Part shown: piece after piece, positions 1 to 5,146 of the stretch
Layout: each line of letters begins with the position of its first letter
How positions within the stretch are numbered: the stretch's first letter is position 1
Source of the DNA: Robiginitomaculum sp.
Lineage (GTDB): Bacteria; Pseudomonadota; Alphaproteobacteria; Caulobacterales; Maricaulaceae
Assembly (NCBI GenBank): GCA_026982235.1
Contig: JALSHM010000067.1
Coordinates: forward strand, 1-5,146
DNA length: 5,146 nucleotides
Direction: 5' to 3'
The notes under the pieces: generated by a model
What the model saw: the letters and a program-made list of their open reading frames with translations, nothing else
What the model was told of the DNA's origin: nothing
Databases searched by the model: none
Program-made: the position numbers and the translations under genes

Positions 1-62
1 TGACCCTGTCCCAACTCGCCATATACTTCAACGGACGCTTAGATGAAATACTGGACATCTGA
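1..62 (+). CDS. IS256-like transposase, C-terminal end only (5' part outside window)
   Basis: The frame beginning at base 3 reads TLSQLAIYFNGRLDEILDI and then stops at TGA (60-62). IS256-family (mutator) DDE transposases commonly end in a pattern like xLxQLAIxFxxRL, shortly before the terminal inverted repeat, and that is the arrangement here. Only 19 complete residues are visible, with no catalytic residue, so the assignment rests on this tail motif plus the inverted-repeat-like sequence at 73-96. Whether the transposase is intact cannot be judged. If this is not a transposase, it is an unidentified protein tail. Confidence 0.55.
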   Translation, partial: TLSQLAIYFNGRLDEILDI

Positions 63-96
63 ATGTTCACACTGACACAGAATTTTGAACAGTCTC
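1..96 (+). mobile_element. Right end of an IS256-like (mutator-type) insertion sequence, partial
   Basis: The first 96 bases look like the 3' end of an insertion sequence whose body lies left of the window. Two signals agree. A short + strand reading frame resembles the C-terminus of IS256-family transposases. It is followed 10 bases later by TGACACAGAATTTTGAACAG and then TCTC (73-96), which has the look of an IS256-family terminal inverted repeat; read inward from the end it begins GAGACTGTTCAAAATTCTGT. Elements of this family usually leave 8-9 bp target duplications, and the first flanking bases here are TAAAATTC (97-104). The left end is outside the window, so the duplication and the pairing of the two inverted repeats cannot be verified. 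The exact outer boundary could be off by a few bases. Confidence 0.62.
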
Positions 97-182
97 TAAA
101 ATTCAGATATATAATCGTCTATGCAGTTAAGGACGAATACCTTGATATTATTCGTGTGTTTTTCAGGGGACAAAATAGGTAA
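63..182 (+). pseudogene. RelE/ParE-like toxin C-terminal remnant, truncated by the IS and fused to IS-end sequence
   Basis: From 99 to the TAA at 180-182 the + strand encodes about 27 residues reading KFRYIIVYAVKDEYLDII and then RVFFRGQNR. This matches the C-terminal strands of RelE/ParE-superfamily toxins, where a segment like YRIIYxVxDxxIxIxRVxHxRQ is typical. Full-length members are about 90-100 aa, so roughly the first two thirds are missing. The homology starts within 3 bases of the predicted IS end (96), which suggests that the IS insertion removed or displaced the 5' part. The frame is open back through the inverted repeat to an ATG (63-65) directly abutting the transposase stop. The chimeric ORF is 39 codons, of which the first 12 come from or border the IS. 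Without the N-terminal helices it is not expected to be an active mRNA interferase or gyrase poison. No antitoxin is visible. The family call rests on a short stretch. Confidence 0.55.
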
Positions 183-299
183 TCCGTTTACTCCAAAAAA
201 TCATCACTGGTCGGCTCTTCTAATAATATAGGTTTCAACCTTCTTGTTTTTCGGATATTTCTTTTTCAACACGTTCCCGATATTCGTGATAGCACTCCG

Positions 300-2699
300 C
301 TACCCCCGTAAAACAGCGCCCATCTTGGCTGCTTGCGCGATGATTTTTTCTGTGACTTGTTCTATGTCTTTATCGGTTAGGGTTTCGGTTTTTGGTGACA
401 GGGTTACGTCTAGGGCGAGGGACTTATGGCCGTCGTCTACGCCGCCTCCTTGGTAAACATCGAACAGGGTGACCTCACTGATGAGGGCTTTATCGGCACC
501 TTTTACGGCGCGTAGGAGTTTATCAGCGGGTGTGTCATCCGGCACGATAAAAGCAAAATCGCGGTGCACGGGCATCAGATCGGAAACGCTTAAAGCGCCT
601 TTGGACTTGGTGGCTTTCTTGCGCGCTTTATTGTTTTTGGTAGGCACATTATCAGGCCAGGTTTCAAAGGCTACGATTCGGCCTTCTATGCCGAGTTTTT
701 TCAATACGCCCGGGTGTAATTCTCCAAAATCTGCGAGAATGTTTTTAGGCCCCATTTGCAAACGACCGGAACGCCCCGGATGCCAATAACTCCCCATAGG
801 TTTGGCGACTTGCAAATTATCCACTTTGGCGCCCATAGCGGCCAGTGCGGCCAGTGCATCGGCTTTGGCCGTGAATGCATCCGGCGCACAATCACCTTGC
901 CAATCGCGTACAATTTCCGTGCGGCGCATACCGGCAATGGTCGGGGATTGTCCGTCCGGTTTCGGGCTTTGATAGGTCGGGCCTGCCTCAAACAAAGCTG
1001 CGCCCGGATAGCCTTTATCGGCACTGCGTTGTCCGGCAAGCAAGAGATGGATAAGTGCAGATGGGCGCATACAGCTAAGCTCGCTGGAGATCGGGTTGTC
1101 CAGCATGAGCTTGTCATCACCGCCGTCAAATAATTTGGCGTGTTCGCGAGATACGAATGACCATGTGACAGTTTCGTTTAAGCCTTGGTGTGCCAATGCA
1201 CGGCGGGCTTTCCGCACCTTGTTTTGCAAATCGGTTGCCAGCGGTTCGCGGCGTCCCTTTGGTACGGGCAAGCTCTCGGCCACCATATTATGCAGGCCGT
1301 GAATGCGGGCGATTTCCTCAACCAGATCCGCACCCAGCGTACAATCGCGGCGGTGGCTCGGGACTGTGACTGTCCAAATCGGCGCGCTGGCATCAACGCC
1401 AAACCCGAGCGCCTCCAAAATAGCGATCATCTCTTTATCAGATAAATCAAAACCCGTAAGGCGCGTGTTGAGCTTAGGGTCAAATGCGATGGGCGCAGGA
1501 TTTTCAGGAACTGCACCTGCAATCGCCACATCCGAAGCCTCGCCGCCGCACAAATCCAGCACTAACTGCGTCGCCATTTCAAGACCACCCAGCACAAAAC
1601 CCGTATCCACCCCGCGCTCAAACCGATATTTGGCATCGGACGTAATGCCTGTGGCGCGACCTGTGCGCCGTGTGCGCATGGGGTCAAAATAGGCGCTCTC
1701 GATAAATACGTCTGTCGTGTCTTCAGATACACCAGAATAAGTGCCCCCCATGACGCCGCCAAGACCAAGCACACGGGCATCGTCTGCAATAACGCACATG
1801 TCGTCGGTGCAGGTATATTCTTTATCGTCCAGAGCCTCGAAAGTTTCGCCTTTGCCGAGCCGGGCACGAATAGTGCCGGACAATTTGCTCACATCATATA
1901 CATGCAAAGGCCGGGCACGGTCATAGCTGAGAAAATTGGTTATATCGACAAGCGCTGAAATGGGTTTAAGGCCTATGGCTTTTAATTTGTTTTGCAGCCA
2001 GTCCGGCGAAGAGCCGTTCTTGACGCCGCGAATAACCCGCCCAGCAAATACGGGACAGGCATCCGGCGCGTCAGTTTTTATTATGACCGGGCAGGGGAAG
2101 CTGTCTTGGGCGGGTTTCACTTCGGGTGTCATCCATTCGCCCAGACCTGTGGCCGCAAGGTCGCGGGCAATATTATCCACACCAAGCCAGTCGGGGCGGT
2201 TGGGAGTGACTTCAAAATCAATCACAGGATCGTTCAAGTTCAGCGCTTCGGCCAGCGGCATGCCCATCTCAAAACTATCGTCCAAATCCATAATACCGTC
2301 ATGGTCGTCGCCCATTTCCAGCTCTTTGGACGAGCACATCATACCGGAACTTTCTATGCCGCGAATTTTGCGCGGTTTCTTATCCAGCGCAAAATCCAGC
2401 CCCGGAATATACGCCCCCAGCGGTGCAAAGGCCACAGTCATCCCCGCCCGCGCATTGGGCGCACCACAGACGATTTGTTTCAGCCCGTCGCGTGTCTCAA
2501 CCTGACAGACTTTCAAACGGTCTGCATCTGGATGCTTCTCGGCAGAGATAACCTTAGCAATAGAAAACGCAGACAGTTTCTCAGCCGGGTTTTCAACCCC
2601 CTCAACCTCCAAACCCGCAAGGGTCATCGCCTCGACAACTTGGTCGATATTAGCGTCAGTTTTGAGATGCTCTTTGAGCCAACTTAATGTGAATTTCAT
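300..2699 (-). CDS. pheT: Phenylalanine--tRNA ligase beta subunit
   Basis: This is the beta chain of the cytoplasmic (alpha-beta)2 phenylalanyl-tRNA synthetase. It binds and positions tRNA-Phe and carries the editing site that hydrolyses Tyr-tRNA-Phe; aminoacylation chemistry is in PheS. The 799 residues are full length for the family. The EMAP/OB-like tRNA-binding domain spans about 40-150, with VCGAPNARAGMTVAFAPLGA at 78-97. The B3/B4 editing domain spans about 214-380, with LVDITNFLSYD at 250-260 and GGVMGG at 314-319. The B5 domain spans about 405-475, with VPSHRRD at 446-452. A catalytic-like core follows. A Lys-rich linker (about 688-700) leads to the ferredoxin-fold anticodon-binding domain (about 710-797), which opens with PVHRDFAFIVP. 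The ATG is supported by an AAGGA Shine-Dalgarno 8 nt upstream. Unusually, the gene is separated from pheS by 872 bases holding a TIR gene and a repeat. No clear rho-independent terminator is seen after the TAG. Confidence 0.98.
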   Translation of the reverse strand: MKFTLSWLKEHLKTDANIDQVVEAMTLAGLEVEGVENPAEKLSAFSIAKVISAEKHPDADRLKVCQVETRDGLKQIVCGAPNARAGMTVAFAPLGAYIPGLDFALDKKPRKIRGIESSGMMCSSKELEMGDDHDGIMDLDDSFEMGMPLAEALNLNDPVIDFEVTPNRPDWLGVDNIARDLAATGLGEWMTPEVKPAQDSFPCPVIIKTDAPDACPVFAGRVIRGVKNGSSPDWLQNKLKAIGLKPISALVDITNFLSYDRARPLHVYDVSKLSGTIRARLGKGETFEALDDKEYTCTDDMCVIADDARVLGLGGVMGGTYSGVSEDTTDVFIESAYFDPMRTRRTGRATGITSDAKYRFERGVDTGFVLGGLEMATQLVLDLCGGEASDVAIAGAVPENPAPIAFDPKLNTRLTGFDLSDKEMIAILEALGFGVDASAPIWTVTVPSHRRDCTLGADLVEEIARIHGLHNMVAESLPVPKGRREPLATDLQNKVRKARRALAHQGLNETVTWSFVSREHAKLFDGGDDKLMLDNPISSELSCMRPSALIHLLLAGQRSADKGYPGAALFEAGPTYQSPKPDGQSPTIAGMRRTEIVRDWQGDCAPDAFTAKADALAALAAMGAKVDNLQVAKPMGSYWHPGRSGRLQMGPKNILADFGELHPGVLKKLGIEGRIVAFETWPDNVPTKNNKARKKATKSKGALSVSDLMPVHRDFAFIVPDDTPADKLLRAVKGADKALISEVTLFDVYQGGGVDDGHKSLALDVTLSPKTETLTDKDIEQVTEKIIAQAAKMGAVLRG

Positions 2700-2707
2700 T
2701 GTGTCTG

Positions 2708-2712
2708 TCCTT
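2708..2712 (-). promoter_or_regulatory. Shine-Dalgarno of pheT
   Basis: AAGGA on the minus strand lies 8 nt before the pheT ATG. It shows that pheT has its own ribosome binding site and does not rely on coupling to the preceding TIR gene, whose stop codon is about 155 nt upstream. Confidence 0.7.
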
Positions 2713-2755
2713 GACCGTATATCTTTTTATTCCGTTTGCCCCATATCCTCTCTTC

Positions 2756-2829
2756 CCGCTCACCCCTGCGAATGCAGGGGTCCATCTCGAACTTGGAATA
2801 TGGATACCTGCATTCGCAGGTATGAGCGG
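2756..2829. repeat. REP/BIME-like paired-hairpin inverted repeat between the TIR gene and pheT
   Basis: Two 29-30 nt arms, 2756-2785 and 2800-2829, are inverted copies of each other with 4 mismatches, separated by 14 bases. Each arm also contains its own perfect 8-bp hairpin with a 4-base loop. The left one is ACCCCTGC, loop GAAT, GCAGGGGT (2762-2781). The right one is ATACCTGC, loop ATTC, GCAGGTAT (2804-2823). All four differences between the arms fall inside these small stems and compensate each other, CC/GG on the left against TA/TA on the right. The layout and the ACCCCTGC...GCAGGGGTCCA sequence resemble the dispersed REP-like palindromes found between genes in many Proteobacteria. No T-tract follows on the minus strand, so a terminator is unlikely. 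In the operon mRNA it could act as a stability or processing element between the TIR gene and pheT. Confidence 0.85.
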
Positions 2830-2854
2830 AGGTGTGGGGTGTGGGTTGCATTTT

Positions 2855-3562
2855 TTATCCAGCTAAAGCTTCAGGAATTAGGTTTTGATCAATTTTAATC
2901 CCAGCATTTTGGAGCCTGCCTATTAATTTTTGCCCAATTTCTACCACATTGTCATTAAATTCTAACCTAAGAATGCCATCTGTGTCCGAAGGCATTTCTA
3001 GATTGCCTTTTTTCAGAATTGCTATGCGTTCTCGCCCTAGAGATGTCATCATCATGCCCATCTCTAGAATGACATTTTGCCTAGCTCTGTGTTGTTTATC
3101 TTCCTCTTTGTTTTTAGGAAAACCAATGTCATCTGGTGTCATCAATACAATACCAAACGCCGTTCCTTGAACAATGTTTTTTTCCAATGCTTCTATTATT
3201 GTTTTTCCACCCCCATCACTGTTTTGTAAGATAAATGGATTAAGGTTTAGTCGGCGCAGTAATAATTCAAGTTGGTCTCTCGCCTCTTTATCGTGGCCAT
3301 GAACAATAAAAATTTCAACTTGATTTTGTGTGCTTGCAGGAAGAAAGCTATCACCAGATAATACCGTAGTAATTTTTTCTTTCAGGCTTCCTGAATCTTT
3401 GCCTTGGATTGTCACTGTTCCAGTGTTAGGCCACCAATTGATAACAATTTTGATGACATCTGTTCGAAAACAGAATTTATCTTTTTCTTCAGACCATGCC
3501 CCTTTTACACCCAAAGAATCAATTCGTTGTTTAAAGTCATCATTAGTACCTGTAAATTTCAT
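2855..3562 (-). CDS. TIR-like (CAP12/Pycsar-effector type) nucleotide-binding protein, probable immune effector
   Basis: This is a soluble 235-aa protein with two parts and no signal peptide or membrane segment. Residues about 83-225 match the TIR-like domain formerly annotated as 'predicted nucleotide-binding protein' (PF10137-type). Motifs are EIFIVHGHD (83-91), GGGKTIIEALE (117-127), GIVLMTPDD (137-145), HRARQNVILEMG (158-169), SLGRERIAIL (174-183) and PSDTDGI (191-197). In CBASS Cap12 and Pycsar TIR effectors such domains cleave NAD+ once a second messenger is sensed. E167 in the QNVILE motif is my candidate catalytic glutamate. Residues 1-70 form a small N-terminal module with an INWWPNTGTVTIQGK core that may sense a ligand. 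No cyclase gene is adjacent, so the trigger is unknown. The gene is visibly AT-richer than pheS and pheT: sampled 60-nt blocks are 33-35% G+C against 62% for one pheT block. It lies in the pheS-pheT gap, which points to acquisition. The start is fixed by an AGGAG 6 nt upstream. The family call is firm; defence function is inference. Confidence 0.9.
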   Translation of the reverse strand: MKFTGTNDDFKQRIDSLGVKGAWSEEKDKFCFRTDVIKIVINWWPNTGTVTIQGKDSGSLKEKITTVLSGDSFLPASTQNQVEIFIVHGHDKEARDQLELLLRRLNLNPFILQNSDGGGKTIIEALEKNIVQGTAFGIVLMTPDDIGFPKNKEEDKQHRARQNVILEMGMMMTSLGRERIAILKKGNLEMPSDTDGILRLEFNDNVVEIGQKLIGRLQNAGIKIDQNLIPEALAG

Positions 3563-3568
3563 AACTAT

Positions 3569-3573
3569 CTCCT
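3569..3573 (-). promoter_or_regulatory. Shine-Dalgarno of the TIR gene, overlapping the pheS stop codon
   Basis: On the minus strand the junction reads GAGTTAGGAGATAGTTATG. The TAG is the pheS stop (3574-3572), AGGAG (3573-3569) is the Shine-Dalgarno, and the TIR ATG follows 6 nt later. This overlap predicts translational coupling between pheS and the TIR gene and decides the TIR start. Confidence 0.8.
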
Positions 3574-4639
3574 AACTCAACCCCGTAGCCAAATTGGCCT
3601 GCAACAACGGCGAGAACCCGTAATGCTCTAACCACCTGCCGTCGCTTGCGAACATATCGCGCAAGTCCGGCATACCGTATTTGAGCATGGCGAGCCTATC
3701 TACGCCCATACCGAAGGCGAAGCCTTGGTATTCGTCCGGGTCGAGGCCGCAATTGATTAGCACATTTGGATGCACCATGCCGCAGCCGAGGATTTCCATC
3801 CATTTATCGCCTTGGCCGATACGAATCTCGTCACCGACCCGCTCATAGCGCACATCCATTTCGGCGCTGGGTTCGGTGAACGGGAAATGGTGCGGGCGAA
3901 ATCTTGTTTCCACATCGGTCTCGAAAAATGCCGAAACGAAATCCATGAGGCAGCCCTTGAGGTGACCCATATGGGTGGTCTTGTCGATAACCAAACCTTC
4001 GACTTGGTGGAACATGGGCGTATGGGTTTGGTCGCTATCACAGCGATAAGTCCGCCCGGGAACAATAATACGGATAGGCGGTTTTTGGCTCATCATCGTG
4101 CGGATTTGCACGGGGGATGTGTGGGTACGCAAAACCATTTTCTCACCGTTTTCATCAGGCTTGAGGAAGAAGGTATCGTGCATATCGCGCGCCGGATGTC
4201 CGGGCGGAAAGTTGAGGGCGGTAAAATTATGAAAGTCGTCTTCAATGTCCGGCCCTTCAGCAACGGAAAACCCTTGATTGGCAAATATAACCGCCATTTC
4301 TTCCATGACCTGCATGACCGGATGCAAGGTGCCAATCTTTACAGAAATAGGCAAGGACATATCCAAAGTTTCAGATGTAAGCGCAGCATTTAGCGCTTCG
4401 TTCTCAAGCACAATTTTCCGCGCTTCGACCATTGCAGCCAGTTCGTTTTTAAGACCGTTTAGGGCAGGCCCCATAATCTTTTTTTCGTCCACGCTCATCT
4501 GGCCAAGCGTGCGCATTTGCAAACTGACCTCACCCTTTTTCCCCAGTGCTGCCACCCGCACAGCGTCGAGCGCCGCAAGGTCTGCGGCAGCTTCAATTTC
4601 GCCAGCGTATTTAGATTTCAAAGTTTCAATATCAGCCAT
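3572..4639 (-). CDS. pheS: Phenylalanine--tRNA ligase alpha subunit
   Basis: This is the catalytic alpha chain of class II phenylalanyl-tRNA synthetase. It activates phenylalanine with ATP and charges tRNA-Phe in complex with PheT. From MADIETLKSK it is 355 aa, normal for the family. The N-terminal helical tRNA-binding arm spans about 1-95. Motif 1 lies near HPVMQVMEEMAVIFANQGF (106-124). THTSPVQIR is at 172-180, motif 2 is GRTYRC...HTPMFHQVEGL (195-216) and motif 3 is GFAFGMGVDRLAMLKYG (306-322). The C-terminus ends WLEHYGF...GLS. An in-frame ATG 60 nt upstream (4699) would add a hydrophobic segment foreign to the family and is rejected. The chosen ATG has only a weak GGA-type Shine-Dalgarno. 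The expected partner pheT is displaced by the TIR gene, which starts 9 nt after the pheS stop. Upstream there is an adhesin gene, not the rpmI-rplT pair often found before pheS. Confidence 0.98.
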   Translation of the reverse strand: MADIETLKSKYAGEIEAAADLAALDAVRVAALGKKGEVSLQMRTLGQMSVDEKKIMGPALNGLKNELAAMVEARKIVLENEALNAALTSETLDMSLPISVKIGTLHPVMQVMEEMAVIFANQGFSVAEGPDIEDDFHNFTALNFPPGHPARDMHDTFFLKPDENGEKMVLRTHTSPVQIRTMMSQKPPIRIIVPGRTYRCDSDQTHTPMFHQVEGLVIDKTTHMGHLKGCLMDFVSAFFETDVETRFRPHHFPFTEPSAEMDVRYERVGDEIRIGQGDKWMEILGCGMVHPNVLINCGLDPDEYQGFAFGMGVDRLAMLKYGMPDLRDMFASDGRWLEHYGFSPLLQANLATGLS

Positions 4640-4664
4640 AATCCAATTCCAGTACCAAGCCAGC

Positions 4665-4693
4665 GTTTTGGCAATTGCAGAGGCGGGCGTCAA
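4665..4693 (-). promoter_or_regulatory. Candidate promoter of the pheS operon
   Basis: Between the terminator at 4727-4759 and the pheS ATG, the minus strand carries TTGACG (4693-4688), a good -35 hexamer. After a 17-nt spacer comes CAAAAC (4670-4665), a poor -10 with 3 of 6 consensus bases. It would give a leader of about 20 nt. A promoter is expected here because the terminator should block readthrough from the adhesin gene, but this exact assignment is weak. Confidence 0.3.
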
Positions 4694-4726
4694 TATCAAA
4701 CTGGCGAAACCATCTTAAACGCAAAC

Positions 4727-4759
4727 AAAAAAACCGCCCTCCTGTTTTGGAGAGCGGTT
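4727..4759 (-). terminator. Rho-independent terminator after the adhesin gene
   Basis: In the minus-strand transcript, AACCGCUCUCC (4759-4749) pairs with GGAGGGCGGUU (4742-4732) across a 6-nt loop AAAACA. The stem is 11 bp, including one U-G wobble. The stem runs into a U7 tract (4733-4727). On the + strand the same hairpin has a C-A mismatch and no following T-tract, so it is oriented for the minus strand. It lies 34 nt after the adhesin stop codon and about 90 nt before pheS, separating the two units. Confidence 0.88.
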
Positions 4760-4793
4760 CTCTTTTGTACCATTCCTATATCGGCTAACCTCT

Positions 4794-5146
4794 TTACCGT
4801 GACCACTGTGCTTGAATGCGCCCGGTTGCTACATCATCAGAGACTGCAATACTTGCCCCGACGCTCCATGTGTTGTTGACACGCTTTGTTCCCGTAATGC
4901 CGAGCCCGATTTCCCCGCCAAAGAAGCCGATACCGCCAGCAATAGCAGAGTCTTTATCTGAATCTAAGAACACTGTTGGTAGAGCAACTACACCAGCAAG
5001 TCCCTTTGTTAGGTCTTTAATCTCCGCCGTATTTGACAATATCATATCGGTGTTGGACGCTATCAATCCGGAATTGGCATTGATGAGGGCGACATTGGAT
5101 GCGATACGTTCTGAATTGACGATGATACGCCCTGCATTGGTGGCGA
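4794..5146 (-). CDS. Trimeric autotransporter adhesin (YadA-like), C-terminal stalk and anchor; 5' end outside window
   Basis: The frame stays open to the window edge, so this is the last 116 residues of a longer protein; the in-frame TTG at 5066 is not its start. The first ~42 residues are an unbroken coiled coil of heptads with a hydrophobic residue at a and Asn at d, such as IIVNSER, IASNVAL, IASNTDM and ILSNTAE. This is the N@d stalk motif known from trimeric autotransporters. From about LTKGLAGVVALP onwards, ~70 residues fit the YadA-type anchor: a short helix, then four amphipathic strands (AIAGGIGFF, EIGLGITGTK, TWSVGASIAV, TGRIQAQW). In the trimer these form a 12-strand outer-membrane barrel that exports the stalk. 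The C-terminus is QWSR instead of ending on the usual terminal aromatic residue. The anchor match is by pattern, so another stalk-anchored outer-membrane protein is possible. Confidence 0.75.
   Translation of the reverse strand, partial: ATNAGRIIVNSERIASNVALINANSGLIASNTDMILSNTAEIKDLTKGLAGVVALPTVFLDSDKDSAIAGGIGFFGGEIGLGITGTKRVNNTWSVGASIAVSDDVATGRIQAQWSR

Noticed and set aside
183..299. Minus-strand open stretches after pheT, including one reading ECYHEYREREVEK-like charged residues and the pheT frame continued past its TAG
   Set aside because: One stretch has no ATG, GTG or TTG start in frame. The other gives at most a 23-codon basic peptide without a convincing ribosome site. PheT already ends at its normal C-terminus, so readthrough is not needed.
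1936..2687. Long + strand open frames antisense to pheT
   Set aside because: They lie fully opposite a well-conserved gene, show no recognisable domain, and are explained by the GC-rich codon pattern of pheT.
2756..2829. Repeat read as a CRISPR fragment or a rho-independent terminator
   Set aside because: There are only two inverted, not direct, copies without spacers of uniform size, and no T-tract follows the hairpins on the minus strand.
3770..4393. 207-codon + strand open frame antisense to pheS
   Set aside because: It lies entirely opposite the conserved catalytic core of PheS and has no family resemblance, so it is a shadow frame.
4640..4699. Upstream in-frame ATG giving a 375-aa PheS
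   Set aside because: The extra 20 residues do not resemble PheS N-termini, and they would run over the candidate promoter. MADIETLKSK fits the family start.
4680..4775. Possible Phe-rich leader peptide and attenuator before pheS (minus-strand ATG near 4772, with TTT TTG TTT GCG TTT codons)
   Set aside because: The Phe codons fall in and after the T-tract of the terminator, so ribosome stalling there could not control that hairpin. No alternative antiterminator pairing was seen. The hairpin is better explained as the adhesin terminator.
4794..5066. Adhesin as a complete 90-aa protein starting at TTG 5066
   Set aside because: The same frame continues upstream to the window edge with an unbroken heptad register, so the start lies outside the window.

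Overview
The window looks like part of an alphaproteobacterial chromosome. The main support is the two phenylalanyl-tRNA synthetase subunits. PheS (355 aa) ends in the WLEHYGF...GLS tail and PheT (799 aa) has a Lys-rich linker before its anticodon-binding domain; both features are, from memory, typical of Alphaproteobacteria. No rRNA, tRNA or species-specific marker is present, so genus is not claimed.

Layout from left to right. Positions 1-96 are the right end of an IS256-like (mutator-type) insertion sequence: the last codons of a transposase on the + strand and a terminal inverted repeat. Immediately after it (99-182, +) lies the C-terminal piece of a RelE/ParE-like toxin, apparently cut off by the IS. 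Positions 183-299 hold no gene I can support. Positions 300-4639 are a minus-strand pheS - TIR gene - pheT operon. pheS (4639-3572) is followed after 9 nt by an AT-rich gene for a 235-aa TIR-like protein of the CAP12/Pycsar-effector type (3562-2855). Next comes an intergenic double-hairpin inverted repeat (2756-2829), and then pheT (2699-300). Upstream of pheS, on the same strand, are a strong rho-independent terminator (4727-4759) and the 3' end of a trimeric autotransporter adhesin gene (4794 to beyond 5146). That gene shows a coiled-coil stalk of N-at-d heptads followed by a YadA-like membrane anchor.

How they work together. PheS and PheT form the (alpha-beta)2 phenylalanyl-tRNA synthetase and are normally encoded side by side. 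Here an apparently acquired TIR-type immune-effector gene sits between them in the same direction. Its Shine-Dalgarno sequence overlaps the pheS stop codon, so it should be co-transcribed and translationally coupled with an essential housekeeping enzyme. This is the most interesting part of the window. The adhesin gene is probably a separate unit, closed by the terminator. The left end shows an IS insertion that destroyed a toxin gene.
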